Assembly: GCA_026399375.1 (NCBI GenBank)
Contig: JAPLRD010000011.1
Coordinates: 1-52,053, forward strand
Direction of reading: 5' to 3'
DNA: 52,053 bases
Source of the DNA: Pseudomonadota bacterium
Lineage (GTDB): Bacteria > Pseudomonadota > Gammaproteobacteria > Burkholderiales > SG8-39
In this document: positions 1 through 8,078 of the stretch, piece after piece
How positions within the stretch are numbered: position 1 is the first letter of the stretch
How the letters are laid out: each line of letters begins with the position of its first letter
Made by a program: the position numbers and the translations under genes
Notes under the pieces: generated by a model
Told to the model about the DNA's origin: nothing
What the model saw: only the letters and a program-made list of their open reading frames with translations
Databases searched by the model: none

Positions 1-594
1 GGTGACCTCGCGCGGCAGTGCGGCAATCGTATCGAACAATTCGCGGCTTTCGGCCGTCGGAACGCCCGCCGCCGGTTCGTCGAGCAGCAGCACCCGAGGC
101 CGGGCCGCGAGCGCCAGCGCGATTTCGATCAGCCGCTGCTTGCCATAGGGAAGGTTCTGCGTGCGCTCGTTCGCCACGTCGGCAAGCCGCAGGCGCTCGA
201 GCAATTGCGCCGCGTCGTCGATCGCGCCTGCATGGGCGGATGCCGGCTTCCACCAGCACGCTCCGAGTCCGAGGCGCTCGCACACGGCGAGCGTCACCGA
301 TTCGAGCACCGTCATCTCGGCGAACAAGCGGTTGATCTGGAACGTGCGCGCGAGGCCGCGCTTGACCCGGCGGTACTGCGCCAGCGCAGTGATGTCGTCG
401 CCGCCGAGGATCACCTGTCCGCTCGTCGGTCTGAGAAAACCGGTGAGGAGATTGATCAGCGTCGTCTTGCCGGCGCCGTTGGGACCGATCAGTGCCTGGC
501 GCGCGCCCGTCGCGACATTGAGCGTCACGTCGTCGGCGGCGACGAGGCCGCCGAAGGTCTTGACCAGATTGCGCGTCTGCAGCGCGTAGTTCAT
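1..594 (-). CDS. livG: Branched-chain amino acid/amide-type ABC transporter ATP-binding protein (LivG-like), partial
   Basis: This is the first-position ATPase of a Liv-type importer; it hydrolyses ATP on the cytoplasmic face of the membrane to drive uptake through the two permeases encoded just upstream. The N-terminus starts MNYALQTRNL. Walker A is GPNGAGKTT near residue 38, the signature is a slightly divergent LPYGKQR, and Walker B is VLLLDEPAAG. The start codon at 594-592 overlaps the stop of livM as ATGA, so the genes are translationally coupled. The window edge cuts the 3' end, so the last part of the protein is not visible. The substrate cannot be told from the ATPase; aromatic acids, amides or amino acids are all known for this family. 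Confidence 0.93.
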   Translation of the reverse strand, partial: MNYALQTRNLVKTFGGLVAADDVTLNVATGARQALIGPNGAGKTTLINLLTGFLRPTSGQVILGGDDITALAQYRRVKRGLARTFQINRLFAEMTVLESVTLAVCERLGLGACWWKPASAHAGAIDDAAQLLERLRLADVANERTQNLPYGKQRLIEIALALAARPRVLLLDEPAAGVPTAESRELFDTIAALPREVT

Positions 595-1634
595 CGCGGC
601 ACCCGCGTGGAATTGGGCGCTGGCAGGCGCGCGGCAGACGCGGCGGCGCCGAGGCGGCGCAGTCCGCCCATGATTCCTTCGCGCGCGAACAGCACGACCA
701 GCACCAGCAGGAGTCCCAGCCAGAACTGCCAGTATTGGGGGTTGATGTCGGCGAGGAGGTAATGCGCGACCATGAAGACGAGGGTGCCGAGCAGCGCGCC
801 GTAGAGGCTGCCGGTGCCGCCCAGCACCAGGATAAGCAGCAGTTCGGCGGAGCGCGGAAAGGAAAAAACGTCGATCGAAACGAACTGCGTGGTCTGCGTC
901 AGCAGCGCGCCGGCCACGCCGGCATAAGCGGCGCCTATGGTGTAGACGACGATCAGCCGGCGATTCACCGGAACGCCGAGCGCCGGCATGCGCGGCGCGT
1001 TCTGCCGGACGCCGCGCAGTTCCAGGCCGAAAGGTGAATGCACGATATGGCGCGCGATCCAGAAGAAGAGGAACAGCACGACAACGCAGTAGACGTAGCT
1101 CGTCCGGCCAACCATGTCGAACGCGAACAGGCCCAGCAGCGGTTTCACCTCCACCCCCTGCAGGCCGTCCACGCCTCCGGTGATATCGGTGAGCTTGTTG
1201 GCTGCTTCGTACAGCATCTGCGACACGCCCAGGGTCACCATGAGCCGTGTCAGGTCGGAGCCGCGCAGGACGAGGATGCTCGAAATGAAACCCGCGGCCG
1301 CAGCCAGCATCACCGCGGCCGCGAGGCCGAGCAGCGGATCGCCGAATCCATGCCGGGCGAGCAGGCCTGCGGCATAGGCGCCGAGGCCGAAGAAGGCCGC
1401 GTGGCCGAGAGAGACGATGCCGGCATAGCCGAGGATCAGGTCGAGGGAGAGCGCGAACAGCGCGGTGATCGCGATCTGCGTCAGCAGCGGCAGGTTCTCC
1501 GGGAACGCGAACCAGCCGAGCACCGGCAGCAGCCAGAACACGAACTCCGCCGGCCGCCAATGCGCGTCGCGCGCAAACGGGCCCAGGTCGACGCGCCGTA
1601 ACGCGGGGGCGGCGGCCGGCGCGTCGGGGCTCAT
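591..1634 (-). CDS. livM: Branched-chain amino acid/amide-type ABC transporter permease (LivM-like)
   Basis: A 347-residue inner-membrane permease, normal length for LivM. It has about 9-10 hydrophobic segments after a short cytoplasmic tail (MSPDAPAAAP), and the family hallmark GYAGIVSLGHAAFFGLGAY in the first third. It should form the heterodimeric channel with LivH and couple to the LivG ATPase. The start at 1634-1632 overlaps the livH stop as ATGA, and its own stop overlaps the livG start in the same way. This gives the tightly packed order binding protein, livH, livM, livG on the minus strand. The same frame stays open upstream to 2030, but that extension lies over livH and is not coding. 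Confidence 0.93.
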   Translation of the reverse strand: MSPDAPAAAPALRRVDLGPFARDAHWRPAEFVFWLLPVLGWFAFPENLPLLTQIAITALFALSLDLILGYAGIVSLGHAAFFGLGAYAAGLLARHGFGDPLLGLAAAVMLAAAAGFISSILVLRGSDLTRLMVTLGVSQMLYEAANKLTDITGGVDGLQGVEVKPLLGLFAFDMVGRTSYVYCVVVLFLFFWIARHIVHSPFGLELRGVRQNAPRMPALGVPVNRRLIVVYTIGAAYAGVAGALLTQTTQFVSIDVFSFPRSAELLLILVLGGTGSLYGALLGTLVFMVAHYLLADINPQYWQFWLGLLLVLVVLFAREGIMGGLRRLGAAASAARLPAPNSTRVPR

Positions 1635-2488
1635 CGGGCGGCCCCGCGGCCGAACAAGCCCTGCGGCCGGAAGATCAGCGTCAGCACCATCACGGCGTCG
1701 ATGAAGAACGCGCCCGCCTGCGGCAGGTAGTACTTGCCGACGACGTCGGTGATGCCCAGGATCAGCGAGGCGTAGAGCGAACCGAGGATGTTGCCGCTGC
1801 CGCCGACCGCGACCACGATGAGAAAGTAGACGATGTATTTCACCGGAAACTCGGGGTCGAGACCGAGCGTCTCCACGCCCAGGGCGCCGCCCAGGCCGGC
1901 GAGTGCGGAGCCGAGCGCAAAGGCGAGGCTGAACACGCGGTCGACGTCGATGCCCAGGCCCCTTGCGGCGCGCCGGTTGTCCACCGACGCGCGCAGCTCG
2001 GCGCCGAAGTGGGTCCGCGTCAGCATCCACTGCAGGCCCGCGGCGACGGCCAGTCCGACGAAAATCAGAAAAAGCCGGTAGACGCCGATGTCGAGGCCGG
2101 GCAGGTCGAGCTGTCCGCGCAGGAACGCGGGCAGCTGCAGCGGTTGCTGCTGCGCCCCGAAAAAGAAGTGCGCGGTGGAGATGGCCATGAACACCAGCCC
2201 GATGGAGAACAGCACCTGGTCCAGGTGCGAGGCGCCGTACAGCCGGCGATAGAGCGTGCGCTCGAGCGCCATGCCCGCGGTGGCGCAGACCATGACCACG
2301 ATCGGCAGCGTCAGCAGGAAGGGGACGCCCAGGCGCGACAGCAGGAGGACGCAGACATAGCCGCCGAGCATCGCGAACGCACCGTGCGCGAGGTTGACGA
2401 AATTCATCAGGCCCAGGGTGACCGACAATCCCACGCTGATGAGAAAAAGCAGCAGGCCCGACGCGACGCCATCGAAGAGTACGGTCAT
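1631..2488 (-). CDS. livH: Branched-chain amino acid/amide-type ABC transporter permease (LivH-like)
   Basis: A 285-residue integral membrane permease with about eight hydrophobic segments. The N-terminal MTVLFDGVASGLLLFLISVG and the LGLMNFVNLAHGAFAMLGGY stretch are typical of LivH. The late EVGGSGNILG-type cytoplasmic loop, here VGGSGNILGSLYASLILG, is where the ATPase usually contacts the permease. It is encoded 77 bp downstream of the binding-protein gene and overlaps livM by 4 bp. Its partners should be LivM in the membrane and LivG in the cytoplasm. A second ATPase (LivF) is expected beyond the left edge of the window. Confidence 0.93.
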   Translation of the reverse strand: MTVLFDGVASGLLLFLISVGLSVTLGLMNFVNLAHGAFAMLGGYVCVLLLSRLGVPFLLTLPIVVMVCATAGMALERTLYRRLYGASHLDQVLFSIGLVFMAISTAHFFFGAQQQPLQLPAFLRGQLDLPGLDIGVYRLFLIFVGLAVAAGLQWMLTRTHFGAELRASVDNRRAARGLGIDVDRVFSLAFALGSALAGLGGALGVETLGLDPEFPVKYIVYFLIVVAVGGSGNILGSLYASLILGITDVVGKYYLPQAGAFFIDAVMVLTLIFRPQGLFGRGAAR

Positions 2489-2565
2489 GCCAGCCTGCTT
2501 TGGGGTGGGTAGAGAAACCGGCGGCGGGCCGGCCTGTGCAAGTCCTGCTTCCGCCGCCGCACCGG

Positions 2566-3735
2566 TTACTGCTTGCCCGGATCCTTGACGTCGACGATTT
2601 GGTCGAACTCGACGTTCTGCAGCCTGCCGCCCGCCTTTTCGACCTTGCGGATATAGACCGTCTGCACGATGTCGCGGGTGTCGGGGTCGATGGTGATCTT
2701 GCCGCGCGCGCTGACCCAGCTCATGCCCTTGGCCGCCGCGATGAACTTGTCGCCATCGGCGCTGCCGCCGGTCTTCTTCAGCACTTCGGCGATCAGGTGC
2801 ATGCCGTCATAGCCGGCCACCGCCATGAAGTTCGGGCGGTCCTTGGGATAGGCCTTCGCGTAAGCGTCGGTGAACGCCTTGTTCTCCGGCGACTTGTGCA
2901 CCTCGCTGTAGTGAAACGCGGTATAGACGCCCAGCGCCGCGTCCCCGATCGCGTCGAGAATGTCCTCGTCGGTCAGGTCGCCGGTGGCGATGATCTGGAT
3001 TCCCGCCTGCGCGAGGCCGCGGTCGGTGAATCCTTTCATGAAGGCGATCGTTTCGGCGCCGGGCGGCAGGAACAGAAACACCGCCTCCGGTTTCGTGTCC
3101 TTGATCTTCTGCAGGTAAGGCGCGAAGTCCGGATTCCTCACCGGCACGCGCACCTCGCCCACGACCTCGCCGCCCGCTGCGGTGAACGTTTTCTTGAACT
3201 GGCCTTCTGCGTCGTGTCCGGGACCGAAGTCGGCGACCAGCGTGTACACCTTCTTGATCTTGTTTTTCGCGGCCCAGGTCGCGATGGGCGCGGTGTCCTG
3301 CGGCAGCGTATGCGAGGTGCGCACGATGTAGGGCGACCTGGTCGTGATGATCGAAGTCGCGGCGTTCATGATCACCATCGGCTTCTTCGCCTCGGCCGAT
3401 ATCGGCGCCACCGCGAGTCCGGCGGGCGTGAGGCCGAACCCGGCGAGGATGTCCACCTTGTCCTTGACCACGAGTTCCTGCGCCAGGCGCTTGCTGACGT
3501 CGCCCGACGTTCCGGGACTGTCGTCCTTTACGATCAGCTCGACCTTGCGGCCGCTGAACGTGTCTCCGTTGACGGCGAGGTAGAGTTTGACCCCGTGCTC
3601 GATCTGCTTGCCGTAGGCGGCGAACGGACCGGACATCGGCAGTACGAGCCCGATTTTCACCGGATCGGCGGCGAGCGCGGGGAATGCGGTGCCCAGCGCC
3701 AGCGCGGCGATGGCGAGCCTGTTCTTCAATTGCAT
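2566..3735 (-). CDS. Periplasmic substrate-binding protein of a Liv-type ABC transporter
   Basis: A 389-residue type-1 periplasmic binding protein. Residues 1-22 form a Sec signal peptide ending in FPALA before ADPVKIGLVLPMSG, the usual N-terminal signature of Liv-type receptors. The fold continues with VDILAGFGLTPAGLAVAPI and the late AVAGYDGMHLIAEVL motif. It captures the ligand in the periplasm and delivers it to the LivH/LivM channel. It is the first gene of the minus-strand operon, separated from livH by 77 bp. Many betaproteobacterial receptors with this look serve aromatic or carboxylic acids rather than leucine. The neighbouring aryl-acid ligase gene favours such a ligand here, but that is inference. 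Confidence 0.9.
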   Translation of the reverse strand: MQLKNRLAIAALALGTAFPALAADPVKIGLVLPMSGPFAAYGKQIEHGVKLYLAVNGDTFSGRKVELIVKDDSPGTSGDVSKRLAQELVVKDKVDILAGFGLTPAGLAVAPISAEAKKPMVIMNAATSIITTRSPYIVRTSHTLPQDTAPIATWAAKNKIKKVYTLVADFGPGHDAEGQFKKTFTAAGGEVVGEVRVPVRNPDFAPYLQKIKDTKPEAVFLFLPPGAETIAFMKGFTDRGLAQAGIQIIATGDLTDEDILDAIGDAALGVYTAFHYSEVHKSPENKAFTDAYAKAYPKDRPNFMAVAGYDGMHLIAEVLKKTGGSADGDKFIAAAKGMSWVSARGKITIDPDTRDIVQTVYIRKVEKAGGRLQNVEFDQIVDVKDPGKQ

Positions 3736-3915
3736 GGTTGCCTCCTTCAGTTTGACCCCTCTTCGGAGGTTTCGGGTATTGCGTTGCGGGTGGACCGGTC
3801 CGCGGCCGGGTGCAGTCGCGGTGCTAAGCGCTGCATGTTCCGCACCCGATCGGCCTGTTATCGACCAATTGTTACGCCGCCATCTTGCCGCATTGCCTCC
3901 ATCTATGCTAACTTC

Positions 3916-3945
3916 ATCATAATGAATGAATGCTCATTCAGTCAA
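3916..3945 (-). promoter_or_regulatory. Candidate sigma-70 promoter for the liv-type operon
   Basis: Read on the minus strand, TTGACT at 3945-3940 and TATGAT at 3921-3916 are each one mismatch from the sigma-70 consensus, with an 18-bp spacer. The spacer is filled almost exactly by the palindrome at 3923-3940. The inferred transcript would have a leader of about 175 nt before the binding-protein start at 3735. The elements are visible directly; their use as a promoter is inferred. Confidence 0.55.
3923..3940. promoter_or_regulatory. FadR/TetR-type operator palindrome in the divergent control region
   Basis: TGAATGA and TCATTCA are perfect inverted 7-bp arms around a 4-bp centre. This closely resembles the 18-bp box bound by the TetR-family fatty-acyl-CoA sensor FadR of Bacillus subtilis (TGAATGAMTANTCATTCA), with one deviation in the centre. 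The palindrome lies between the -35 and -10 elements of the candidate liv promoter and about 110 bp upstream of the plus-strand oxidoreductase gene. A bound repressor could therefore control both directions. No TetR gene lies in the window, so the regulator would act from elsewhere. The rest of 3736-4052 holds a GGACCGGTCC palindrome at 3792-3801 and no gene. Confidence 0.65.
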
Positions 3946-4052
3946 GCGCCGCGAAGTGTCGTGCTTTGTCGACGCCTGTCGTCGGCGTCCGTCGTCGGCG
4001 TCAAGCACCCGGCGGCCGCGGGCGCGAACGGAACAAAATCGGGAGACGTGCG

Positions 4053-5483
4053 ATGAAGATGTTCGAACCACTGAAAATCGGCGGCATGACGATCCCGAAC
4101 CGGATCATGGTGCCGGCCATGGTGACCCATCTGTGCAAGGAGGACGGTGTCGTCACCCAGGACACGATAGACCGCTATGTGCGCTACGCCGCCGGCGGCA
4201 CCGGCCTGATCGTGGTCGAAGCGATGGCGATCCACCAGGTCAAGTCAGGCCCGCTGTTGCGCATCAGCGACGACAAGTACATCCCGGGTCTGCGCGATCT
4301 CACGCAGAAGGTCCACGCAACGTCGGACTCCAAGATCGTGCCGCAGATCATCCACTTCCTGAAAGTGGCGCGCACGGGCTGGCGCCAGACGGCCGACATG
4401 CTGTCCGTCGCCGATATCGACCTGATCGTGGAGCAATTCGGCGACGCGGCGCGGCGCGCGCGCGAAGCCGGTTTCGACGGCGCGGAGCTGCATTCGGCGC
4501 ATGCCTACACGCTTTCGTCCTTTCTCTCCCGGGCGAACCCGCGCGCCGACGAGTACGGCGGCGCGAGCATCGAGGGAAGGCTGCGCCTGATCGGCCGGGT
4601 GATCGAGAACGTGAGGCGCAAGGCCGGCAGGGATTTCCCGCTCGGCGTTCGCTTCAACGCGGAAGAGTTCATCAAGAACGGCTATACGGTGGTCGATTCG
4701 ACGCGCATCGCGGTCCGGCTGGCCGAGCTCGGTGTCGACTACATATCGCTTTCGGCCGGGGGCAAGTTCGAGGACGCCGTGCACACGCCCGGTCAGGTCC
4801 TGTTTCCCTACAGCGGCTATTCGGGGGATCGATGCATGCCGGGGGAATGGCTGCCGCGCGGCCTGCATGCGGGCATCGCCGCGGAGGTGAAAGCGCACCT
4901 CGTGTCCAAGGGGCATCATGTCCCGGTTGCGGTGGCCGGCAAGCTCGACGATCCGCGCGACGCGGAACGCGTGATCGCCGAGGGCATGGTCGATATCGTC
5001 GGCATCGCGCGCGGCCTGCTCGCCGACCCGGACTGGCCGGTCAAGGTCAGGCAGGGTCAGGTCGACCGGATCGTGCAATGCGACTACTGCAACGTGTGCA
5101 AGGCGCTCGACGGCACGCACAGGATGGTCAACTGCGCCCTCTGGCCGCAGGGGGCCAACCAGGCGCCCAAAGACGACCCGGCCGTGCCGGTGCCGCAGCT
5201 GGCCGAAACCCGCCTGACGGCCGTTGCCACTGACGCGCGCATTGAACTCAAGTGGTCCAAGGCCCCGGGCGCCGCCACCTACCAGGTGTACCGCGCCGAG
5301 GCGCAGGGCGACCCGCAGATGATAGACGCGGTGAAGGTCACCTTCTGGAGCGACAGCGATGTGCTGGGCGGGAACACCTACCGCTATTTCGTGCGCCCGT
5401 GCGCGGCCACGGGCACGCCGGGTGCGCGCTCCGATACGGCAACGGTGGATTTGCCGCGGCCGAGCTACATGGCGACGGCATAA
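4053..5483 (+). CDS. Old-Yellow-Enzyme-like flavin oxidoreductase with 4Fe-4S motif and C-terminal fibronectin III domain
   Basis: A 476-residue protein. Residues 1 to about 340 form an FMN-binding TIM barrel of the NADH:flavin oxidoreductase/2,4-dienoyl-CoA reductase type (start MKMFEPLKIGGMTIPNRIM; later GFDGAELHSAHAY, SFLSRANPRADEYGG, VDIVGIARGLLADPDW). Cysteines 343, 346, 349 and 361 fit a 4Fe-4S cluster. The FAD- and NAD(P)-binding halves that normally follow are absent. Residues of about 384-470 instead read as a fibronectin III domain (LTAVATDARIELKWSKAPGA, TYRYFVRP). The start at 4053 was chosen because GGGAGACG precedes it; the open frame upstream carries no homology. It probably reduces an enoyl-type or activated substrate. 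Its electron donor must come from a separate protein. The ligase gene follows 2 bp after its stop. Confidence 0.85.
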   Translation: MKMFEPLKIGGMTIPNRIMVPAMVTHLCKEDGVVTQDTIDRYVRYAAGGTGLIVVEAMAIHQVKSGPLLRISDDKYIPGLRDLTQKVHATSDSKIVPQIIHFLKVARTGWRQTADMLSVADIDLIVEQFGDAARRAREAGFDGAELHSAHAYTLSSFLSRANPRADEYGGASIEGRLRLIGRVIENVRRKAGRDFPLGVRFNAEEFIKNGYTVVDSTRIAVRLAELGVDYISLSAGGKFEDAVHTPGQVLFPYSGYSGDRCMPGEWLPRGLHAGIAAEVKAHLVSKGHHVPVAVAGKLDDPRDAERVIAEGMVDIVGIARGLLADPDWPVKVRQGQVDRIVQCDYCNVCKALDGTHRMVNCALWPQGANQAPKDDPAVPVPQLAETRLTAVATDARIELKWSKAPGAATYQVYRAEAQGDPQMIDAVKVTFWSDSDVLGGNTYRYFVRPCAATGTPGARSDTATVDLPRPSYMATA

Positions 5484-5485
5484 GG

Positions 5486-7144
5486 ATGCTTCCCGGCTGC
5501 GTTCCCTGGCCGGAGGAATTCGCGCGCCGATACCGCGAGCGCGGCTATTGGCGCGGCATTTCGCTGTTCGAAATGCTGCGGCAGTCGGCGGCGCGCTCGC
5601 CGGGGAAAGTCGCCCTGATCGACGGCGAACGGCGCATGACCTATGCCGCACTGGTCAGCGAGGCGGAAGATCTGGCCGCCGGATTGCGCGCAATGGGACT
5701 GCGGCCGCAGGAGCGGGTGATCTTCCAGTTCGGAAACGGGTTGGAATTGATGGTCGCGTTCTTCGGCCTGCTGCGCGCAGGCGTCATTCCGGTCATGGCC
5801 TTGCCCGCGCACAGGCGCAGCGAGATCGGCCACTGGGTCGAGCATGCCGGAGCGGTCGCCCATTTCGTGGCGGCGGCGACGCCGAAATTCGACTACCTTG
5901 AACTGGCGCGCAGCGTGGCGGCGGATCATGCCGGGATCCGCTGCATCGTGAGCGCAGGCGCGGCAGCCGAGGGCGTCACCGCGCTGGAAGCGTTGCGCGC
6001 CGAAGGCGGAAGGCTGCGCGCGGCATCGGGCGCGCTGCCCGAACCGGCCGCGGACGAAGTGGCGCTGATGCTGCTCTCGGGCGGGACCACCGGCATGCCG
6101 AAGCTCATTCCGCGCACGCATGACGATTACGTCTACAACGCCACGCAGGCCGGCGCCACCGCCGGATTCGGTCCTGACACGGTGTTTCTGGCGGTGCTGC
6201 CGATGGCGCACAACTACACGCTCGCCTGTCCCGGTGTGCTCGGCGTGCTGGCACACGGCGGCACGGCGGTCATCGCGCAGGGCACTTCGGCCGAAGAGGT
6301 GTTTCCGGCCATCGCGCGGGAAAGCGTGACCGTCGTCGGCGCAACGGTTCCGCTGGTTGCGAAGTGGCTCGATTCCGGCGAATTCGGCCGCCACGATTTG
6401 TCCTCCCTCAGGATGTTCATCAACGGCGGGGCCAAACTCGCCCCCGAACTGAGGCGGCGCGTTGAAGAGCGGTTCCAGTGCGAATACCAGGAGAACTTCG
6501 GCACCGGCGAGGGGTTGATCAACATGACGCGCAGCGGCGATCCGGAAGCGGTGCGGTACTTGAGTTCCGGGCGCCCCGTCTCCCCGGGCGACGAAATCAA
6601 GGTGATCGACGAGAAAGGCGACGAGGTGGCCGACGGACAGATCGGAGAGCTCGTCGCCCGGGGCCCCTACACCATTCGAGGGTATTACAAGGCCGAAGCG
6701 ACCAACCGCGATGCATTCACCGACGACGGATTCTATCGGATGGGCGACATCGTCCGTATGGTGGACGGCTACATCTACCTCGAGGGCCGCAGAAAAGACC
6801 TGATCAATCGCGGCGGCGAGAAGATCAGTTGCGAGGAAGTGGAGAATTACATTCTGGCCCACCCAAAAATCATGTCGGCTTGCGTGGTGGCGATGCCGGA
6901 TGCGGTTTTCGGCGAGAAGGCATGCGCATTTGCGATCCTGCGTGAAGGCTGCGCGCTGAAGCATGAGGAACTGGTCGCGTTTCTGCAAAAACGCGATATC
7001 GCGCGTTTCAAATTTCCGGAACGGCTGGAGATTGTCACCGAATTTCCGATCAGCCCCGCGGGCAAGATCCTCAGGCGGGACCTGCGCGAGCGCATCGCGC
7101 AACAGCTTCAGCTCGAACGGGTGCCTGAAGGCTCAAGGGATTGA
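5486..7144 (+). CDS. Aryl-acid adenylating enzyme (EntE/DhbE-like AMP-ligase)
   Basis: A 552-residue ANL-superfamily enzyme that activates a carboxylic acid with ATP. Visible core motifs are LLSGGTTGMPKLIPRTH (phosphate loop, about residue 195), YQENFGTGEGLINMT (about 335), YRMGDIV (about 417), GRRKDLINRGGEKIS, and PAGKILRRD with the catalytic lysine near 527. The N-terminal half (VPWPEEFARRYRERGYWRG, HNYTLACPGVLG) closely resembles 2,3-dihydroxybenzoate-AMP ligases. No isochorismatase, aryl carrier protein or NRPS gene is nearby, so a siderophore role is not supported. The enzyme could instead pass the aryl adenylate to CoA in a degradation route. The start lies 2 bp after the oxidoreductase stop, so the two genes form one operon. 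Confidence 0.85.
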   Translation: MLPGCVPWPEEFARRYRERGYWRGISLFEMLRQSAARSPGKVALIDGERRMTYAALVSEAEDLAAGLRAMGLRPQERVIFQFGNGLELMVAFFGLLRAGVIPVMALPAHRRSEIGHWVEHAGAVAHFVAAATPKFDYLELARSVAADHAGIRCIVSAGAAAEGVTALEALRAEGGRLRAASGALPEPAADEVALMLLSGGTTGMPKLIPRTHDDYVYNATQAGATAGFGPDTVFLAVLPMAHNYTLACPGVLGVLAHGGTAVIAQGTSAEEVFPAIARESVTVVGATVPLVAKWLDSGEFGRHDLSSLRMFINGGAKLAPELRRRVEERFQCEYQENFGTGEGLINMTRSGDPEAVRYLSSGRPVSPGDEIKVIDEKGDEVADGQIGELVARGPYTIRGYYKAEATNRDAFTDDGFYRMGDIVRMVDGYIYLEGRRKDLINRGGEKISCEEVENYILAHPKIMSACVVAMPDAVFGEKACAFAILREGCALKHEELVAFLQKRDIARFKFPERLEIVTEFPISPAGKILRRDLRERIAQQLQLERVPEGSRD

Positions 7145-7184
7145 ACCATCGCCCGGCAGGACCGAAAGCCCGCCAGCCGGTTCC

Positions 7185-7442
7185 TCAATCGCCGCCCGGC
7201 GCTCCGAACAGCGGCAACTGGCTGGCCAACGACAGCACCTGCTCTTCCACGGCGCGCTTGGCCTCGGCCAGGGTCTTGGCTTCACCCGCAAGCGTGCCGG
7301 CCTGCCAGCGGTAAATGCCGTCCCATTCGGCGCGCTCCCCCAGCTGCACCGTGCCCAGGCGTTCCTTGCCCTGCCAGTAACCGTGCGACTGGTAGCCGCG
7401 CTCCCAGACTGGTCTCGGTTTTCTTGTGCTTTTCTTAGCCAT
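7185..7442 (-). CDS. Small conserved-type hypothetical protein (85 aa)
   Basis: The likely start is MAKKSTRKPRPVWERGY at 7442-7440, preceded by AAGAG at a suitable distance. The frame stays open upstream to 7493, but that part looks non-coding. The protein is hydrophilic and basic at the N-terminus, with a Trp/Tyr/Gly-rich middle (SHGYWQGKERLG, WDGIYRWQAG) and a helical C-terminus (AEAKRAVEEQV). It has no signal peptide or membrane segment. It lies downstream of yqaA-like on the same strand. The sequence looks like a protein, not a shadow, but I do not recognise a function. Confidence 0.6.
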   Translation of the reverse strand: MAKKSTRKPRPVWERGYQSHGYWQGKERLGTVQLGERAEWDGIYRWQAGTLAGEAKTLAEAKRAVEEQVLSLASQLPLFGAPGGD

Positions 7443-7543
7443 AGCTCTTGTCACGAAATGAGGGGACATCCCCCGCGGGGACTTTCCCCTCAAGGGGGAT
7501 CGAGACCTTCAGGGCGCATCCCCTCATGCTCCCCCAAGTCGGG

Positions 7544-7570
7544 GGCTGCTTCAGTCGTCCTGAAACAGCC
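7544..7570 (-). terminator. Hairpin between yqaA-like and the small downstream gene
   Basis: GGCTG-C-TTCAG and its complement CTGAA-A-CAGCC form an 11-step stem with one mismatch and a 5-nt loop. It lies just after the yqaA-like stop. No run of T follows, so it may be an mRNA-processing hairpin or a weak terminator. GC-rich inverted repeats (CCCCGCGGGG and neighbours) fill the rest of 7443-7584. Confidence 0.4.
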
Positions 7571-7584
7571 GCCAAAGTGGTAGC

Positions 7585-8040
7585 TTACCAAAGTGCACCC
7601 TGCGCGACCACCCAGTAGCGCGCGAAACGCCCCGCAGCCGACCACAGAGCCACCGCGACCCAATTGAGCTTCGCCCAGCCCGCAGCGAGGCACAGCGCGT
7701 CGCCGACGAAAGGCAGCCAGGCGAAGGCCAGCAGCGGGCTGCCGTAGCGCGTCACGCGCTCGAGCTGGGTCAGCGGCTTTTTCGAGCCGATGAAGCGCCC
7801 GATCAGATAAGTGGTCATGCCGCCCAGCGTATTGCCCAGCGTGGCCGTGAATACTGCCGGCCAGAGAAGGTCCGGGTGCAGCTTGAGCACGGCGAACAGC
7901 GCCGCCTCCGAACTGACCGGGACCAGCGTGGAGGCGAGGAAACTCCAGCCAAGCAGCGTCAGCAGGCTGGCCTCGGCGCCTATCAATCCGTTTTCCCATG
8001 CGCCGTATCGCCGGATGCGCCTTGCCCCGGCAAAGCACAT
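7585..8040 (-). CDS. yqaA: YqaA-type inner membrane protein (DedA/VTT-related)
   Basis: A small integral membrane protein of the YqaA group, related to DedA. It has about four hydrophobic segments and the conserved pattern ASTLVPVSSEAALFAVL, TATLGNTLGGMTTYLIGRF, LAFAWLPFVGDALCLAAGW and RYWVV. The start is uncertain. The first ATG at 8040 adds a basic lead (CFAGARRIRRYGAWENG) that overlaps the divergent ilvA leader. A TTG at 7986 fits the family's usual N-terminus better and gives 133 residues. DedA relatives are linked to lipid-carrier transport and envelope homeostasis; the role of YqaA itself is not defined. Confidence 0.8.
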   Translation of the reverse strand: MCFAGARRIRRYGAWENGLIGAEASLLTLLGWSFLASTLVPVSSEAALFAVLKLHPDLLWPAVFTATLGNTLGGMTTYLIGRFIGSKKPLTQLERVTRYGSPLLAFAWLPFVGDALCLAAGWAKLNWVAVALWSAAGRFARYWVVAQGALW

Positions 8041-8078
8041 CCTGCTACCCTTACCCGCTCAAATTGAAACGAATCGAC

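Noticed and set aside
2500-4056. Long plus-strand open frame (518 codons) opposite the binding-protein gene
   Set aside because: It is Arg/Asp/His-rich with no known motif and mirrors a clear gene on the other strand. High-GC third positions keep the antisense frame open.
4245-7102. Long minus-strand open frames opposite the oxidoreductase and the ligase
   Set aside because: Composition is typical of antisense shadows, and the plus-strand products have complete family motifs.
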